From NCBI GenBank assembly GCA_013396525.1, contig VWYX01000628.1:124001-188000 (forward strand): 64,000 nt of DNA. The letters run 5' to 3'. The DNA comes from Chaetorhynchus papuensis. Its lineage: Eukaryota > Chordata > Aves > Passeriformes > Rhipiduridae. The notes beneath the pieces were generated by a model that saw nothing but the letters and a program-made list of their open reading frames with translations, did not search any database and had not been told where the DNA came from. The stretch's first letter is position 1. Every line of letters begins with the position of its first letter. The translations under genes were made by a program, and so were the position numbers. Shown here in pieces: positions 39,912 to 52,800 of the stretch.

Positions 39912-42900
39912 TGTTTCAGTACATTTTGAATTCCATTCTCCATGTGAACTTATGTGCTAGGGAGAGATGTGTATGAACATGAAAATACATCCTAAGGCAA
40001 ACCATTAAAGATTAAAGTTATGCTTGCATTTATTTGGGATTTTTCAAAGTACTCACATCTACTGATTTTTGCATTCTTACGTTGCTCTTTATATCTTGGT
40101 TTCATTCACCACAGGCAACAGAAGTACCAGACAGTCATTATAATTTTTCCACCCAGAACCATGAAATCCAAGGAAAACCCCCCAGACTCTGTGAGCAAGA
40201 AATGCCATCTCCATCTTGCCAGCTCAGCCAGTCATCGCTGCCAATACAGCCTTAGTGACAAAGGAAAGGTGCTGGCAGAGCGCCGTAACCACTTCACCAA
40301 ACCAGACAACAAAGAGTCAGATTTGAGAGCAGAGTCACCATCAGAAGTGCTGGAAACAGAATGTGTTTTGTTATACTAATGTTTATTGGAAGCATAGCAT
40401 CACCAAAGCATTTCTGAGGCAAACCAAGACTAGCCAGGAAACTATCACTTATGCCATTTTTCATATTTCCAGTAACTTGACCTCTTTTTTTTTTTTAAAC
40501 TACAGAACAATCACCAACACAAGTGCTTTGTACTGGTTTCTTACAGAAATACCAGCCTAAGAAATGCCCCCATATCATCCAGCCTGAAACTTTGGCTTGC
40601 TTCTTTACACCATTTTGCAACATCTCTTTGAGAAAAAAACTCTCCCAATGTTGTATCAGCTTGAAGAAGCACTGTCCATCTCCTCCTTTACTGCCAGAAC
40701 ACAGCCCTGCCAAAGAACAGCTCTTGCAAGATATGACATTGAATGTGAGAATTCTTGTTTTCTTTTGGCTGGTCTCCCCTCCCGAAACCCTAACTGAAGA
40801 ATAACCTTGACAGAAAACACAACTAAACATTGACTTAAATAAAAATTAAATGGAACTTGACTTTTAGCCATCTTTCTCCTGGCCTGATCAAGTCAGTCCC
40901 AAGCTTGCCCCACACCCCAGTGCTCAGAGCCAGGAAAAAAGTTTGTGCTTCAGGATTTGCCACTCATGCTTTAATTGACAAATCTACTCTTCCTTGAATT
41001 TAACACTTATTTCAGAGTTTGATTAGGAACTATTCTTTAATTTGCTTTTTTCTTTGTCATGGCATTTTATCACTCTTATAGACCATTCTTGGACAGAATT
41101 GGAATTAGTACAAAACTTTTTGTGTTCAGGCACATGGATTTCAGCCTTATTTCTGCTATTCTGAGAGGTATGAATAAATTATGCTATAATTTTTTCTGAC
41201 GTGCATTGTTAGCTAGATCTCTCCAGAGATAGACACAGCTGGTGCTCCAGTCTGAGACTACACATGTGAGTTTACAGCAAAAATGCTTCTTTGCAAGTCA
41301 ATATCACAATAACCCAATGATATCTTTCTCCTCTTGTGTTTTAATCCAACTGATTTTATCTCCAACTCTACCTTCCAAACCATGTATGCATCCAAATGAC
41401 CTCAGTTTGGTAAGCTCATGCACAGGCACTTAATTGCTAAAAACCCAGCACAAACCCCCAAAACTGAACTCTCTAAACTATCACTTGATGTTAATGTGGC
41501 TGCCTAAAATACTGCCCCTCCAACAGGTTCTTCTGAATATTTTTTGTACTTTAGCAGTCATAGCACAATCTTTGCACAATTAAATATTTTTTCAGAGTTT
41601 TTATTTAATTTTTTAACAGTCAAATTAGATCACTGTGCTTGAACTCAAACTCCCTCAACATCATTTGACTACTCAGCTAAAGATATTTGCTTTTATTTAT
41701 GTAGTACTGGAGACCGTATCTTATACCCTGGAGTTCAATAACAACACAGCATTCAGGGCCAGAGACTGACTTATATAAAGACCATATGAAAAGACATTCC
41801 TGGACACAGTAGGCCATATATCTAAGACAAAGAAAAGATTCCTTAATCTCTGATTGAAAAACTCAACTCCAGCTGGTAATTCCCCTTTTTAGTTCATATT
41901 GTTATTTAGATTGTTGTTTAGGAAATTCCTGACTAATTGTCTGCTTCCCCTAGTGTTTCACTAGAGCATGGCCTGTCCCATGGGTGGGAAGGGAGAAACC
42001 CTCTTGCTGCTGGGGGTGAGCCATTGCAGCTAGGGGAGACCTCTCGTTCTCATGAAACCAGCCCACCAAGCAGCTGCCTGCCACCCCTCAGCTCTGCCCA
42101 CAGACACGTTTTTTACCCTCTGCCTCCAAGAGGGCAGTGAGCCCCAGCCTCAGGGCATCTTTCCTGCAACGGGGGAGAGGGTGGTGGTGGCAGCCGGATG
42201 CCCCCGTAGCCAGCTCCAGCCTAATGGAGGATTTGGGCCGGTACTGACCAGGGTTATTTTACTGGATGAGATCACTGCAACATTTTTGGAGAGCCCTGCA
42301 CACATTATTGGAAACAGAGTGGGAGCTTGGAGGGGAGGAGGAGCTCTCTCACATGGAAAGCTTTAAACCTACCAAATACTAAGTTCTCACTCAGGGGTGG
42401 AAGTTTCCAGTGGTAATTAAGAAGAGGTTTTCCATTAGCAAGTGCTATATTAACATTTTTTGCATCACTGAGAATAAAATCCTCCTCAGAAATCTGGAAA
42501 GATTTAATAAATCCTGATACGCTAGAAGGGTTGGAGGGGCAGGGAAAGAAAAAAAAAAAAAAGAGCGAGAGAGAAATGAATGCCCTGAATCGTGTGGAGA
42601 TAACAAACTATTAAAGATTATTTCTTCATTAGTTCCTCTACTAGGTAAAGACAGCATGTGTATAACAAAGAAGTCCCATGCAGAAGTCTGCATTGGCCAA
42701 GTGACTAATCAGTGGATGTAAGGAAGATGTTCCAGTGTCTGAAAGCACTGTGATCGTGCTCACACTCTTCCCAAGCCTCAGCAGAACTAATGAGGCATCA
42801 CCTCCCAAGAGGCACAGCCAGATCTCTCACAGCTCTGCCTCTGTGGGACCAGAACCAGGAGCTCCAGCCGAGCTCAGGAGCTGGGGCTCACACATCCTCC

Positions 42901-44969
42901 TCACCGTCTGGCCACAGGAAGCATCACTTTAGCTCTTGCTGCAGAGCCATATACATGGGCTGGAAAACTCAGTTTCTTAATTTTAATAGGAAATGCTGCA
43001 GAGCTACTGTACAGTTCAGAACAACTGTATTTGCAAATATACTCATGAGGAAAAAGCAATAGCAATGCATGGAAACAGCCTCCACTGCAAGCATCTTGCC
43101 TTCCTTAGGCTTACCAAATTTATTTGTGGCTTGTTTACTACATCTCATTGTATTTTAACAAAAGAAATTATATTAGCTTTGAAATAAATATTGATGCTTA
43201 GCCCTTAAGTTCCAGTATAATAAACTGTGCTCTGGATTCATTTCTCACTGGATAACTATTCAAAGAAATAGTTACTTACTTACTTTTCTTCATTCCAGAA
43301 AGAGCTATTCATGCATGGCCGTACTCAATTGCGTTTATTTAGAAGGCAAATAGGAAAAAACAAAACAAAACAAACAAAAAAATAACCAAAACAATCACAC
43401 CATACTAATAAATAGCTCATGTCTTTTGGGAAAAAACACTTATCTTCCTCAGATCCACAGGACCCTTGAAAGGAAGAGAAGCATGTTAACATGGTATTCT
43501 TTTCAATTACTTCAGGTTTTTTTAATGGTTTAGGTGTTGAGGTTGTGCATGATCTCCCACTGTCCCATGAAAGACAAGTTCATTTCCCCTTGTGCCAGTG
43601 GATCATAGGACGATGAACAGTTGGAAAACTCAAAGGAAATAGGATTTGCAGGTGCCTGCAGAGGTAGACGTGACTGGGAGCAACACAGAGAGGAACACTC
43701 TTGTACCTGGCTTTGCTGCTGAAGGATCCCAGGAATGCTCAAAAGCTCCTGAAGTGTGGCATGGGATTCTCTATCCCCCTTACATGGTTTGCATTTCCTG
43801 AATGTAACTAGAAATGGTGCAAAATAATATGATGATCCATACCCTCTTTGCATACCCTAAAATACCTTTATTGCACCAAAAATGTGTGCAAGTAATAAAA
43901 GCTAGAAGCAGAATTTCCCAAACTACTCAGGAAAATCCCACCCAGTGCTTCTTAGCTTGAAATAAACTCATCAGTTTGGGGTGGGATTCATTCTACTTAA
44001 ATTAGCCATCTAAAGATTAGTTGGCTAGGGCTGAGCTAGTCCCTGCAGGATCCCCAGCATCAGTGGAAAGCAATGCACACCCCCAGGAGACACGATGAAT
44101 CACAGAAACGCAGCGATGCTTTTTTCCAGAGCACTCGTCCAACAATGTGCACTTCAGGAACCTCTGAGCCAGCATCTGCAGCTTTATGTTAAAACCTGTC
44201 CAGGGCTCCATTGCAGAACTCTTTCCTCTATTAAAACTGAGCACCTTCTCCTACGCTGTCTTTCCTAGGTTTCAATGTGCTCTTTACCCTCAGCAAGCCC
44301 TTTCCTCTGATCCCATAAGTGCTCACTCCTTTGAGAATTACTGATTTCTTTTGCAAAGCCGTGTGGTCAATCTCAACCTTTGTCAAGGTCAACTGATCCT
44401 TTCAAGGACTTTCAGGCAGCTTCTAAGGCATGACATCCCTCCAAAAGCAAAGCCAACTCTTCCATAGTATATTTATTCAGGCTATTCACTACTATCTTAT
44501 TTATTACTGTGTCTATCATTTTTCCAAGTCTAAACTGATCAGCACTTTTCCTGAGCTCACCAGCACCTTTTTTGGAAAAGGCATTCACTACATATTAGAC
44601 AGTTTTCAGTCCTCTCATGCTCACACAAGACAAGAGGAATCCAAGTAGCAGTTTAGCTACTTCAGTCTTTGGTGACAACTACCTAGTCCTAATTACCTTC
44701 TTTTGTTGGTCTATAAAGCTTCAAATCACTGTTGCTGAAAGTCACACTCCCTCTTCCGATAAGCAAATGTGGACTTCTGCAATATTTTGTATTTACAAGC
44801 CTGTTTTTCTCATTGCCACTTTTGTCCTGTCATATAATTTGATGATTTAAAATGATTTTTTTTAAATATAGAGATATTTCTTTATCATGTGAACTCATTA
44901 TCTTTAAAAATAGCCCAGATACTGCAAGTTCTTTCATAGATCCCTAGGTTCCCATTGTTCTGCCTAAAG

Positions 44970-45020
44970 AACAGAAAGATCTTAGCAGTCTTTTCCAACC
45001 TAAATTATTCTATGACTCTA
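44970..45020 (+). mobile_element. CR1 LINE 3' terminal fragment
   Basis: About 50 bases of CR1 tail: gatcttagcagtcttttcc, aacctaaattattctatgac. Only the extreme 3' end remains, as is usual for heavily 5'-truncated CR1 copies. Confidence 0.7.
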
Positions 45021-48000
45021 AGATTTGGAAGAGCCATGATCAAGCCCCAAAAAGAGGGAAAAAAATGAATGGTATTGGATAATTTTCCAAATGTTGTAAA
45101 GATCGTCCTGACCCCCACAAAAAGCTCCACATCAGCTTTTCCAGAGGACAAAGCTATCACCACTCCATCTGCCTCCTCTCAGAAGAACAAATAGTATTGT
45201 AAATGCTGACAGGGCCTGATTTATAGGTTGGGGTTCTTACTCATATTCAACCATCCAAGTGCTAATAACACATGTATTAACACTCTCATCCTTACTCAGC
45301 CAGGATTCCAGCTTAGTTACACAAATCACCTTCATCACACTCTCCTTCAACTTTCCAAAAGAGAAAAACAGTTTAAGCACCCCAAGCTGCAATTCAGACT
45401 ATTTAAACAATTTCAGTTCAGAAGAACTACGTAATTATGAAAAAACAACCCCCAAGATTCCTTTAGCTTCAGGTCAGATACCACTTCATTTGCATCAACA
45501 AAACTCTGAACAATTCTTTACCAGAGAACTTGAAAATACCTCAATACCATCAGCCACCCAGCATTTTTGTGCAAGTTACATAGAATTTAAGGTGCTGCCT
45601 TATCCCTTTCTGAAGAGCTCCCTTTTCCTCTGCAATGTTCATTTTTAGGAAGTATAAGTTGTTTTTTCCACAGAGATGAGTAACCTACCCGCACTATTGA
45701 AAAAAAAGCAAGCAAACAAGCGAACCATCTCTCCCACCTCCATGACTGCAAACACGTTACTCAAATTCAGCAGAGAAAACAACTTTTATTAAGGAAACAC
45801 TTTCTCTTTCTTCTATAAAAGCCTACTCACCTTGCACAAGTATACAAACCCCCTAACACCACCACTTCCTCCTGTGCCCCACAGTCAGAACAAACATCTA
45901 GCTAAATACCTCCTCTCCAGGATGAGCTCAGGTGCCACCAAACAGCCTAAGAACCAGAAACACCTGGAAGCAGTTAGGGCAGCTGTATTGAGGTGCAGCA
46001 GGTGAGGCAATGCTTGTTTTCCATCCCTGTGGTTATTTACAGAACATTAACAGCAAGTGCTCAGCAAAGTGTCCTCTTGCCACAAACTCTGAGGAACACA
46101 CCTAAGGCCACAGCCCCTGTCTCATGTGCAAGTACTGTCAATGCTATGGCAACCATGGGTCCAAACCCTGCTGCTCACTATGGTATGGCACAGCTGCTTG
46201 CATCAGTTTATTTTTGTGAAATGCATTAGTTTTTAAATTAAGATTAAATATAACACCATTCCTAGGCTATTGTAAAAGAGATGTGCTGGAGGCAAAGCCT
46301 GAATTACTGCCATCTATTGCATTAAAATGTAAGAAGCTCACAATGTGCCTTAACTGAAGCTGAGGATGCCTAGGCCAGGAGGCGTCACTAGATCACTACA
46401 GATTTCATCTGCAGATTTCAGAAAATTCTGTGGAAACCTTCCCATTTTGAAGGCAGCAAAACAGAAATGTAGGAAGCTGAAAATGAAAAAGTAAAGGAGC
46501 CTAGAACTGAGCCAGCTTTTCCAAGTGCTAAATACACACTATTCCCTTAACAATATGGTTCCCATAGCCATTGGTGTCCAGCCCTTCCTCCCTGCCCATC
46601 ACCTCTGCTCCTTCACTGGCTCAGGACAATCACAGGATAAACAGGTATAAGAGTCTAGGCCACACTAAGCTGTAATCGACTCATGGCTGGTGAATTTATG
46701 ATCAACTCCTGTTGTTAAAAGGAAGGTAATAAAAGGGCAAAAAATGCATCTCCAATGATGAGGTTACATAAAAACTCATGCAACTGATTAAGGTGAGGAT
46801 GTACTTGTAGGGCTGATCCTTCATCTCCCATTTATGCTGGTACCAAAGAAGAAACGTTTTTTAATTACAGAAAGCTGGAAATTGAATACCACTACTTTCT
46901 CTACAAAAAATAGTTCACTAGAACTGAGCTAGCTAGTGCTTTGTTGTATGTTCTCAATATGCCTTTTCCACAAAATTCTGCAGATTTGTCCTTGGGTCAC
47001 AGAAGTATAGAGCACCGTTTTCAGACTTTTGTCAGCATGAACTTTGTATCAAAGGGAACAGAATTTTGAAAAGTCTCTTAGTATCAACCTAAAGCAGGTA
47101 ATTTTGGGAAGAAGTTAATTAAGGTATAACATCTGGAGGCAGAGTTAGGCTTTTTAACTGAATTCCCAGTCTTATTTAATTTACTCTTAATTTGGTTTCT
47201 AACACTGGATGATTCTCTCCAGCCAATAAATTAACTTTCCCACTTTGCCAGTCCCATCCTCCCCCATTTTGTAATCACTAGCCAGTCACAGTAATCTACT
47301 TTGTCCTTGGGTTTTAGCTGGCATTGGATTTCTCAGACGCTGGTCACCCGTCTAATATTTCTATGAAGTTACAATGTAGTCATACAAAAATTCCACAAAG
47401 TTGCATAATTAATGAAGCATTAAAAATAAGACTGCAAGATAAAAGGTGCTTTCAACAGGTGCCAACACTACCTCCTGTGTAGGTAGGTTGCTCTGGGGAT
47501 ACAAGGTACTGAACTATGTTTATACTCTTGCAAAGGAGTTAGATTTGTCCTCCCTACATCCTCGAACACCAGTCTTGTGGTTAAAAAAATGCACCAAGAA
47601 CATCACACTGGGCACTTCTTACAGCCAAGTTATCCACGCAAGTACCTAAATCCTATCCTTTTCCCTTATCCTGCTTACAAATAGAGATACTTCAGTTGTC
47701 ACCTGTAAATGTTGAAAACTATCCAAGGGTGTCGGGGGTTTCAAAAAGCACTGAAGTCATCCTGATCTATTTTAATGTTCTAGGAAAGCAATCACTGGAT
47801 GAATAGAAGCAACAGGAGAGGTGAAAAATGGAAAGATAAAGCAGCACAGGAGAGACCGATGCTTCAGTAATCAGTAAACACAGGTGCTGATTCCCAAGCC
47901 AGGTAGGAGTGGTTGGTGATGGCTTTCTACAAACCTTTGTACAACTCTGTGTTAAAGGAAATCCTGATGCAAGTGGATTTTGATTGACTCAATTATCTTT

Positions 48001-49234
48001 TGAGTATTATTTTGTTTATCTGTTTCTTACAAAGTGATTGTGTGAGTTAACTTGTGAGTCTGCAGGAAGCTCTTGTGACAACTCAGACAGCATCACCTTA
48101 GTGATACTGCCAGAAGCATCAGCAGCAAATGCAGGTTGCACCATCACCTTCATGTGATCAACCAAGCTTCTGTTTCAGTGTCAGCACGTTAAGGATTATG
48201 CAGTCTTCCCCTAAAATTCCTCTACTAAAGGGATGGCATTTTCTGATATATGAACAGTCAGGTTGAGACTATTTGGCCTGCCATGTTGGCCAAATCCCAC
48301 CCAAGTCTTTCTGATATCATCAAAGGGCATTTGAAATTTCTAGGGATTCTGTCACTACTTACCACAGCATCTTTATCCACCCATGCTACAGCACTTCCAT
48401 TTGAAGCTGCACCTTTTTTCCAGTGAAATTGAACTATTAGCAATCCTTTCAATGAATCCATGAATGGCTAAAATGTTTCCCTGACTAATACAGCAAGTGA
48501 ATTACTCTCTCTGACTTTTAAACATGGTATATAAATGACACAGTTTAATATGGAGCAAATAATGGTTGACACACAATAACTACATATAATTTCATATGAT
48601 CTGGTATGTGCAATTTAGTGTTTTATTAAACAAATACAGTAGCTAACCAAAATCAGATAGCTGATAATGGGAAATAACATTAAAGCCTGTGTTCCTAGGG
48701 TAATTATTGGTCATCTGAAGTGGTATATGCTCTAGAACATAACACAGAAAATTACCTTCCTCTGAAATAAGAAATACGATAGAAATAAAGTTAAGGGACA
48801 TGTTTATTTCTGAGCTTTCTGCAAGCAAAATTGCTTTGATACAAAATGAGTTCAATGATACAGTGCTACCATCCACTCAAGCAAAAGAAAACCTCACATT
48901 TATATGAATGCACTTTATATTGATATTCTTACAGAATAATCGTTCAGATATCCAGAATGTGTCTGGCCTCGTTGAAAGCAATGGCACAGAAATGCTGCAA
49001 GGTATTGGAGTATCATATTATTGGCAAGTGCTTAGGTAACTCTGTGAGTTCTCTGAGAGATGCTGTATAAATAAGGGTACTGTGAATGTGTGTTTGTATT
49101 CCTTAGTAGTTTTGACATACATCCTTTAGTGTTTGTTTAGTTAGCTCAAAATGTGTAATTGTGTCTTTTGGCTTTTAGTATTCTCTTTTTCTTTTTTAAA
49201 GAAAAATCATGAGGTATCCTTTACTGTTAACTAA

Positions 49235-49578
49235 TGACATAGTGATAGGCCTTTTTTATTGAGGTTGCAGAGACTTACTGTACATTCAGTACACTGTACA
49301 TTCGGCAATTATTTTTAGTGTACTTTCTACATGTTACTGTGTACAACTGTTAGTTTACATTAGAACTCTTCCCCTTCTCACAGGATATGGCAGAACAAAA
49401 AAGAATCTGACAAAAATTATACACATAAAATAAGAAGACAAATACACAAATAAGGCCATCTGCAGAATTAAAAATCCACCTCTTGCGATATTTCACAATA
49501 ATTTCTACATAATATTTTACATCTTAAGAACTTAAATATTTAATGCAAAAGGAAAAGACCTTTATGGAGCCAATCATA
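49235..49578 (-). other. DST: DST 3' UTR (probable extent)
   Basis: The AT-rich stretch after the TAA runs to the first AATAAA on the minus strand at 49255-49260, with cleavage expected 15-25 nt beyond. That would give a short UTR of about 340 nt. It contains an 11-base element (actgtacattc on the plus strand) present twice with a 16-base period at 49277-49303. A longer UTR using downstream signals, such as an AATAAA near 48617-48622, cannot be excluded. Confidence 0.6.
49255..49260 (-). terminator. Polyadenylation signal AATAAA for DST
   Basis: A canonical AATAAA on the minus strand about 320 nt after the stop codon, and the first in that direction. No strong GT-rich element is evident just downstream, so use of this site is probable but not proven. 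Confidence 0.55.
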
Positions 49579-49844
49579 TTATCTCTTCAAGGACTTGTCC
49601 GATTTGCTGGCTAGTGGCCTTCTCTGGGGAGTTGGAATTTTAGAAGGCTTGGCTGATCCTGGCCGAGAACCTGCTCGGGGTGTCGGTCTGCTCGTAGCAG
49701 GAACAGTCTCTGACATATCTGAGCACACAGACTGGATCTCCGAAATGTCAAAGTCAGATGCGTCACTGCCTCGGCGGCTGCTTGACCTGCTGCCAGCCTT
49801 GCTTCCTGCTCGGCTACCAGGTCTGCTTGGAGTTCTTCTGGTTT
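49579..49844 (-). CDS. DST: DST terminal coding exon: Gly-Ser-Arg tail with SxIP
   Basis: Starts after a pyrimidine-rich acceptor (CTCTCTTTCTAG) in phase 1 and runs 87 residues to TAA at 49579-49581. It encodes [16 protein letters not shown] repeats, an acidic Ser segment ([18 protein letters not shown]), a second basic stretch ([15 protein letters not shown]) and the SKIP tetrapeptide (49633-49644) before PTPQRR and the final DKSLKR. The Gly-Ser-Arg repeats bind microtubules; the SxIP motif in a basic Ser/Pro context binds EB1-type plus-end proteins in spectraplakins. The exon begins ETRRTPS where the human protein reads DSKKTPS as I recall, a small divergence at the junction. Confidence 0.96.
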
Positions 49845-52800
49845 CTAGAAAGAGAGAAGATAACCTTCAGGATTAAAGGTAAGGATGGAAAAGTCCTTTC
49901 CCAGGTCCTTGGCAACCCCAAAAACTCCTCGTTGCACAAACTAAACTTCAGACCTCTGCCAGGCAAGCTAAACAATGCTGTGTCTCACACTAAAGAGAAG
50001 CAAATGCAAGATCAAATGCTGACACGTAGTTAATTCATCATTAGCACATCTCATTAAGAATGCATTATCCTGGCAGCTTTTCTTGACTTACTAGATGTGC
50101 ATTGTACCTTCACTCAACAACCAGAGCCTCTCTTTCCCCTGCCATTTTCTCAGCTATTAATTGAAAAAGAAATAAAAATTCAGTATCTGGTCTCTTCATG
50201 CATTCATGATTTCTAAGTACAGGCATCTTGGAGATGAAAATGAATATCCCAATTTTTAAGTGTGTACCCCTCCTTTTTTAAACAAATTAAAACCCATATA
50301 GATGAAAGCTGCAACTAAACAAGGGCAAAGTATACATCCTGCCCATCAAAGGGCTGAGAAAATGATCTCTCAGCAAGCCTGCTAAGTAAAAGCCTGCCCA
50401 GACAATGTGCCATGAAGAAAAAAACACAACAAGGAATCTTAAACAGAAAACAATTAATGTGGTTTTTCATAATTTTCCAATTACTTATTAAGAATTTTTG
50501 ATCTTCACAAATCTGATTCCCTGTATGTGTGAAGAACACCGTGTTGAAACTGAAATCTTAGGTGGCTTTCAAATCACCTGTAATTTAAAAGACATGTACT
50601 CTTTGATCAGGACTTTCCAGTACTGCTGAGTATGCTTTGCAGAGCCCCAAGCTGTGAGGGAAAGCCAGTAGAGTTATCTTCTATTCTAACCACCCAGCCC
50701 TCTCCCTTACACTGAGCTGCTCTGAGCATCCTGGAAGAGCACAGCTTCACTGGTTTCTATTTTCGTACACTGATTTAAAAACCTCTATGGGATATTCCAT
50801 TAATAATGAATTCCATTAATTCCATCTACACCTGCTCACTTCAGTTCTTTCAAAAGAAATAGACAAGTCATGACTAAATGACCCCTTAGCTCCATCACAA
50901 CTGAGAATAACTTGAATACTATAAAGAACTGGATCCTTTAAGTAAATGCTTCTTCCCTAGTTCTTTGGGCAGATCCATTGGAGGTACCATTGTCAAGAAG
51001 ATTGCAGTCATGATTTTGCACATCCAGAGCTGAACATGTGAATGGAAGGCCTGATTACGTGCACCCTCAGCAATGGGCAGACAGTAGGACTTTCACTCCT
51101 TCCCACTCTTCTGACATCTCCCTTGACCCCTAAAGTGACCTTAAGTATTCAGGTGGAAAACAAAGAAAGTGGTAGGTCAACCTCTGAAGTCAGTTCACTC
51201 ACCTGCAAACTGAGCTCTGACTCTGGTAGCTGCTGTTGACAGGATGCCACTGTCTTCTCCTGAGTGGAAACCCTTCCCTGATAGATACCCTGGCAGTCTG
51301 AGTTTACTGCCTTGAATGGGTGTTCCCTATGCAAAACAAAACACAACAAACAAATGCTTTTTTAACTGAAGACAGGGACTGGTATTAGGTGCTACATATC
51401 CTAGAATATGATCATCATAACAACATTCACTGTGAATCTGAAATACTGGTTTGAACCACTATGGGCGTTATTCATAATGTGAAGTTTAGAATGTTCCTTT
51501 AGCAGTTTGCATTTGAAGTAGTCCAAATGTAAAACAACAACAACAACAACAACAATAATTTTAACAGTCTGCTTAACATTTTAGCATCTTTGTGTGTATT
51601 TCAAGGCATACAAAGAAAGAAAGAAGCTACCTTCTTATAATTAGTCAAGCATGTAAGATTAGTTGATGGTACATATTGAGATTTTATATCTGCATAACTT
51701 GACTTTCCACCATTCTGGCTGTAGTTACAGTTGATGAAAATATTTTTAAAATTGAAACAAGTGTACCAAATTTTAAAAACCTTGTGCTAGGAGGAAAAAA
51801 AAGGCAAGCCAAAACAACAAAAAAAACAGAAAAAAGGGCATAGGACTAATTTTAAAAGTTCCAGTTGTCAATATACTGTCTTACAGTGTCTCTACTACAC
51901 AGTCTTACCCTGCCTGCCTTCTTATTTCTGAAATGAGTCTTGATTTACAATCTGCCCCAAATCAGAAAATTTCTTTCGCAGCCACAAAAATTGAATCCTC
52001 AGATCTCAAAAAGCATATCACTCACTGAATAAGAGGTGTATGCAAATAAGAGGAAAACGACAATATTCATAGTAATTTAATTAACACAAAAATACTATAT
52101 AAATATCCAAAAATAAGAACTAACAGTGCAGTGATGAATGCAGTTTGTGGAGTGGCCTGGATCCCAGGATCCTGTGTTCTGTGCCTTTGATCCCCATAGA
52201 ATTGTAGGCAGAATTAGGTACTGAAAACTGAGATGCAGAGGAGTGTGCTGGAAGCTGCCTTGAGCTAAGAACAGAGCAGAGGCCTGGCAGGAGCTTGCCT
52301 GGCAGCTGCCAGTTCAGACCACTTCTGGCACTTGTGAACAAAAGAGCGCTGAGGTGCTGCAGAGCAGACAACCTGCTGGCTCTGACAGGGCTGCTCACAA
52401 CATTAAACCCTCGTTAAAGCCAATACAGTGCCTGACATACAGCCAGCCACGCCCTGGGAATCTCTGCTATGCAGACACTGCTTGGGAGGATGAGGAGAAA
52501 GGGAGCACTGTTACCTCCACTGAAGCTGCTGCGCTCTGGGCAAGGCATTGGGATAGAATTGCCAGTGCAAAAAATAAAACTAGCCTGTTCTTCAGTTTTG
52601 CCCTAAGCTGAACTGCAGTTTACATATAAATTAGTAACTGCTCTCTTGGGCAGTAAATGCTGCAGAATGCCTCAGAAATTCACTGCAACCTACCCCACCC
52701 TAGCCATTCCATTTATAATCTTAAACCACACTGGTTTACATAAAAGAAACTCACTGAAACTACTGGCAGTTGGAAGAGCAGATAAGAAATAAGTGCCCCC

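Larger units (their letters stand above)
38591..49234. other. Region downstream of DST, no gene recognised
   Basis: Apart from one short CR1 tail near 45.0 kb, no repeat or coding exon can be named. The minus frame at 43530-43853 is the only open frame here with a mixed, non-repetitive composition and is discussed as a finding. The first part after the DST poly(A) signal could still be extended 3' UTR. Confidence 0.55.

Noticed and set aside
40020..40379. 119-codon plus-strand frame
   Set aside because: No family recognised, no splice or promoter context, and another frame overlaps it.
45259..45648. 129-codon plus-strand frame
   Set aside because: Low-information Ser/Leu/Thr-rich text with no domain; overlapped by a second chance frame.
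49595..49876. 93-codon plus-strand frame, Leu-rich
   Set aside because: Antisense of the DST terminal exon; the Gly-Ser-Arg repeats read backwards give Leu/Pro-rich text.
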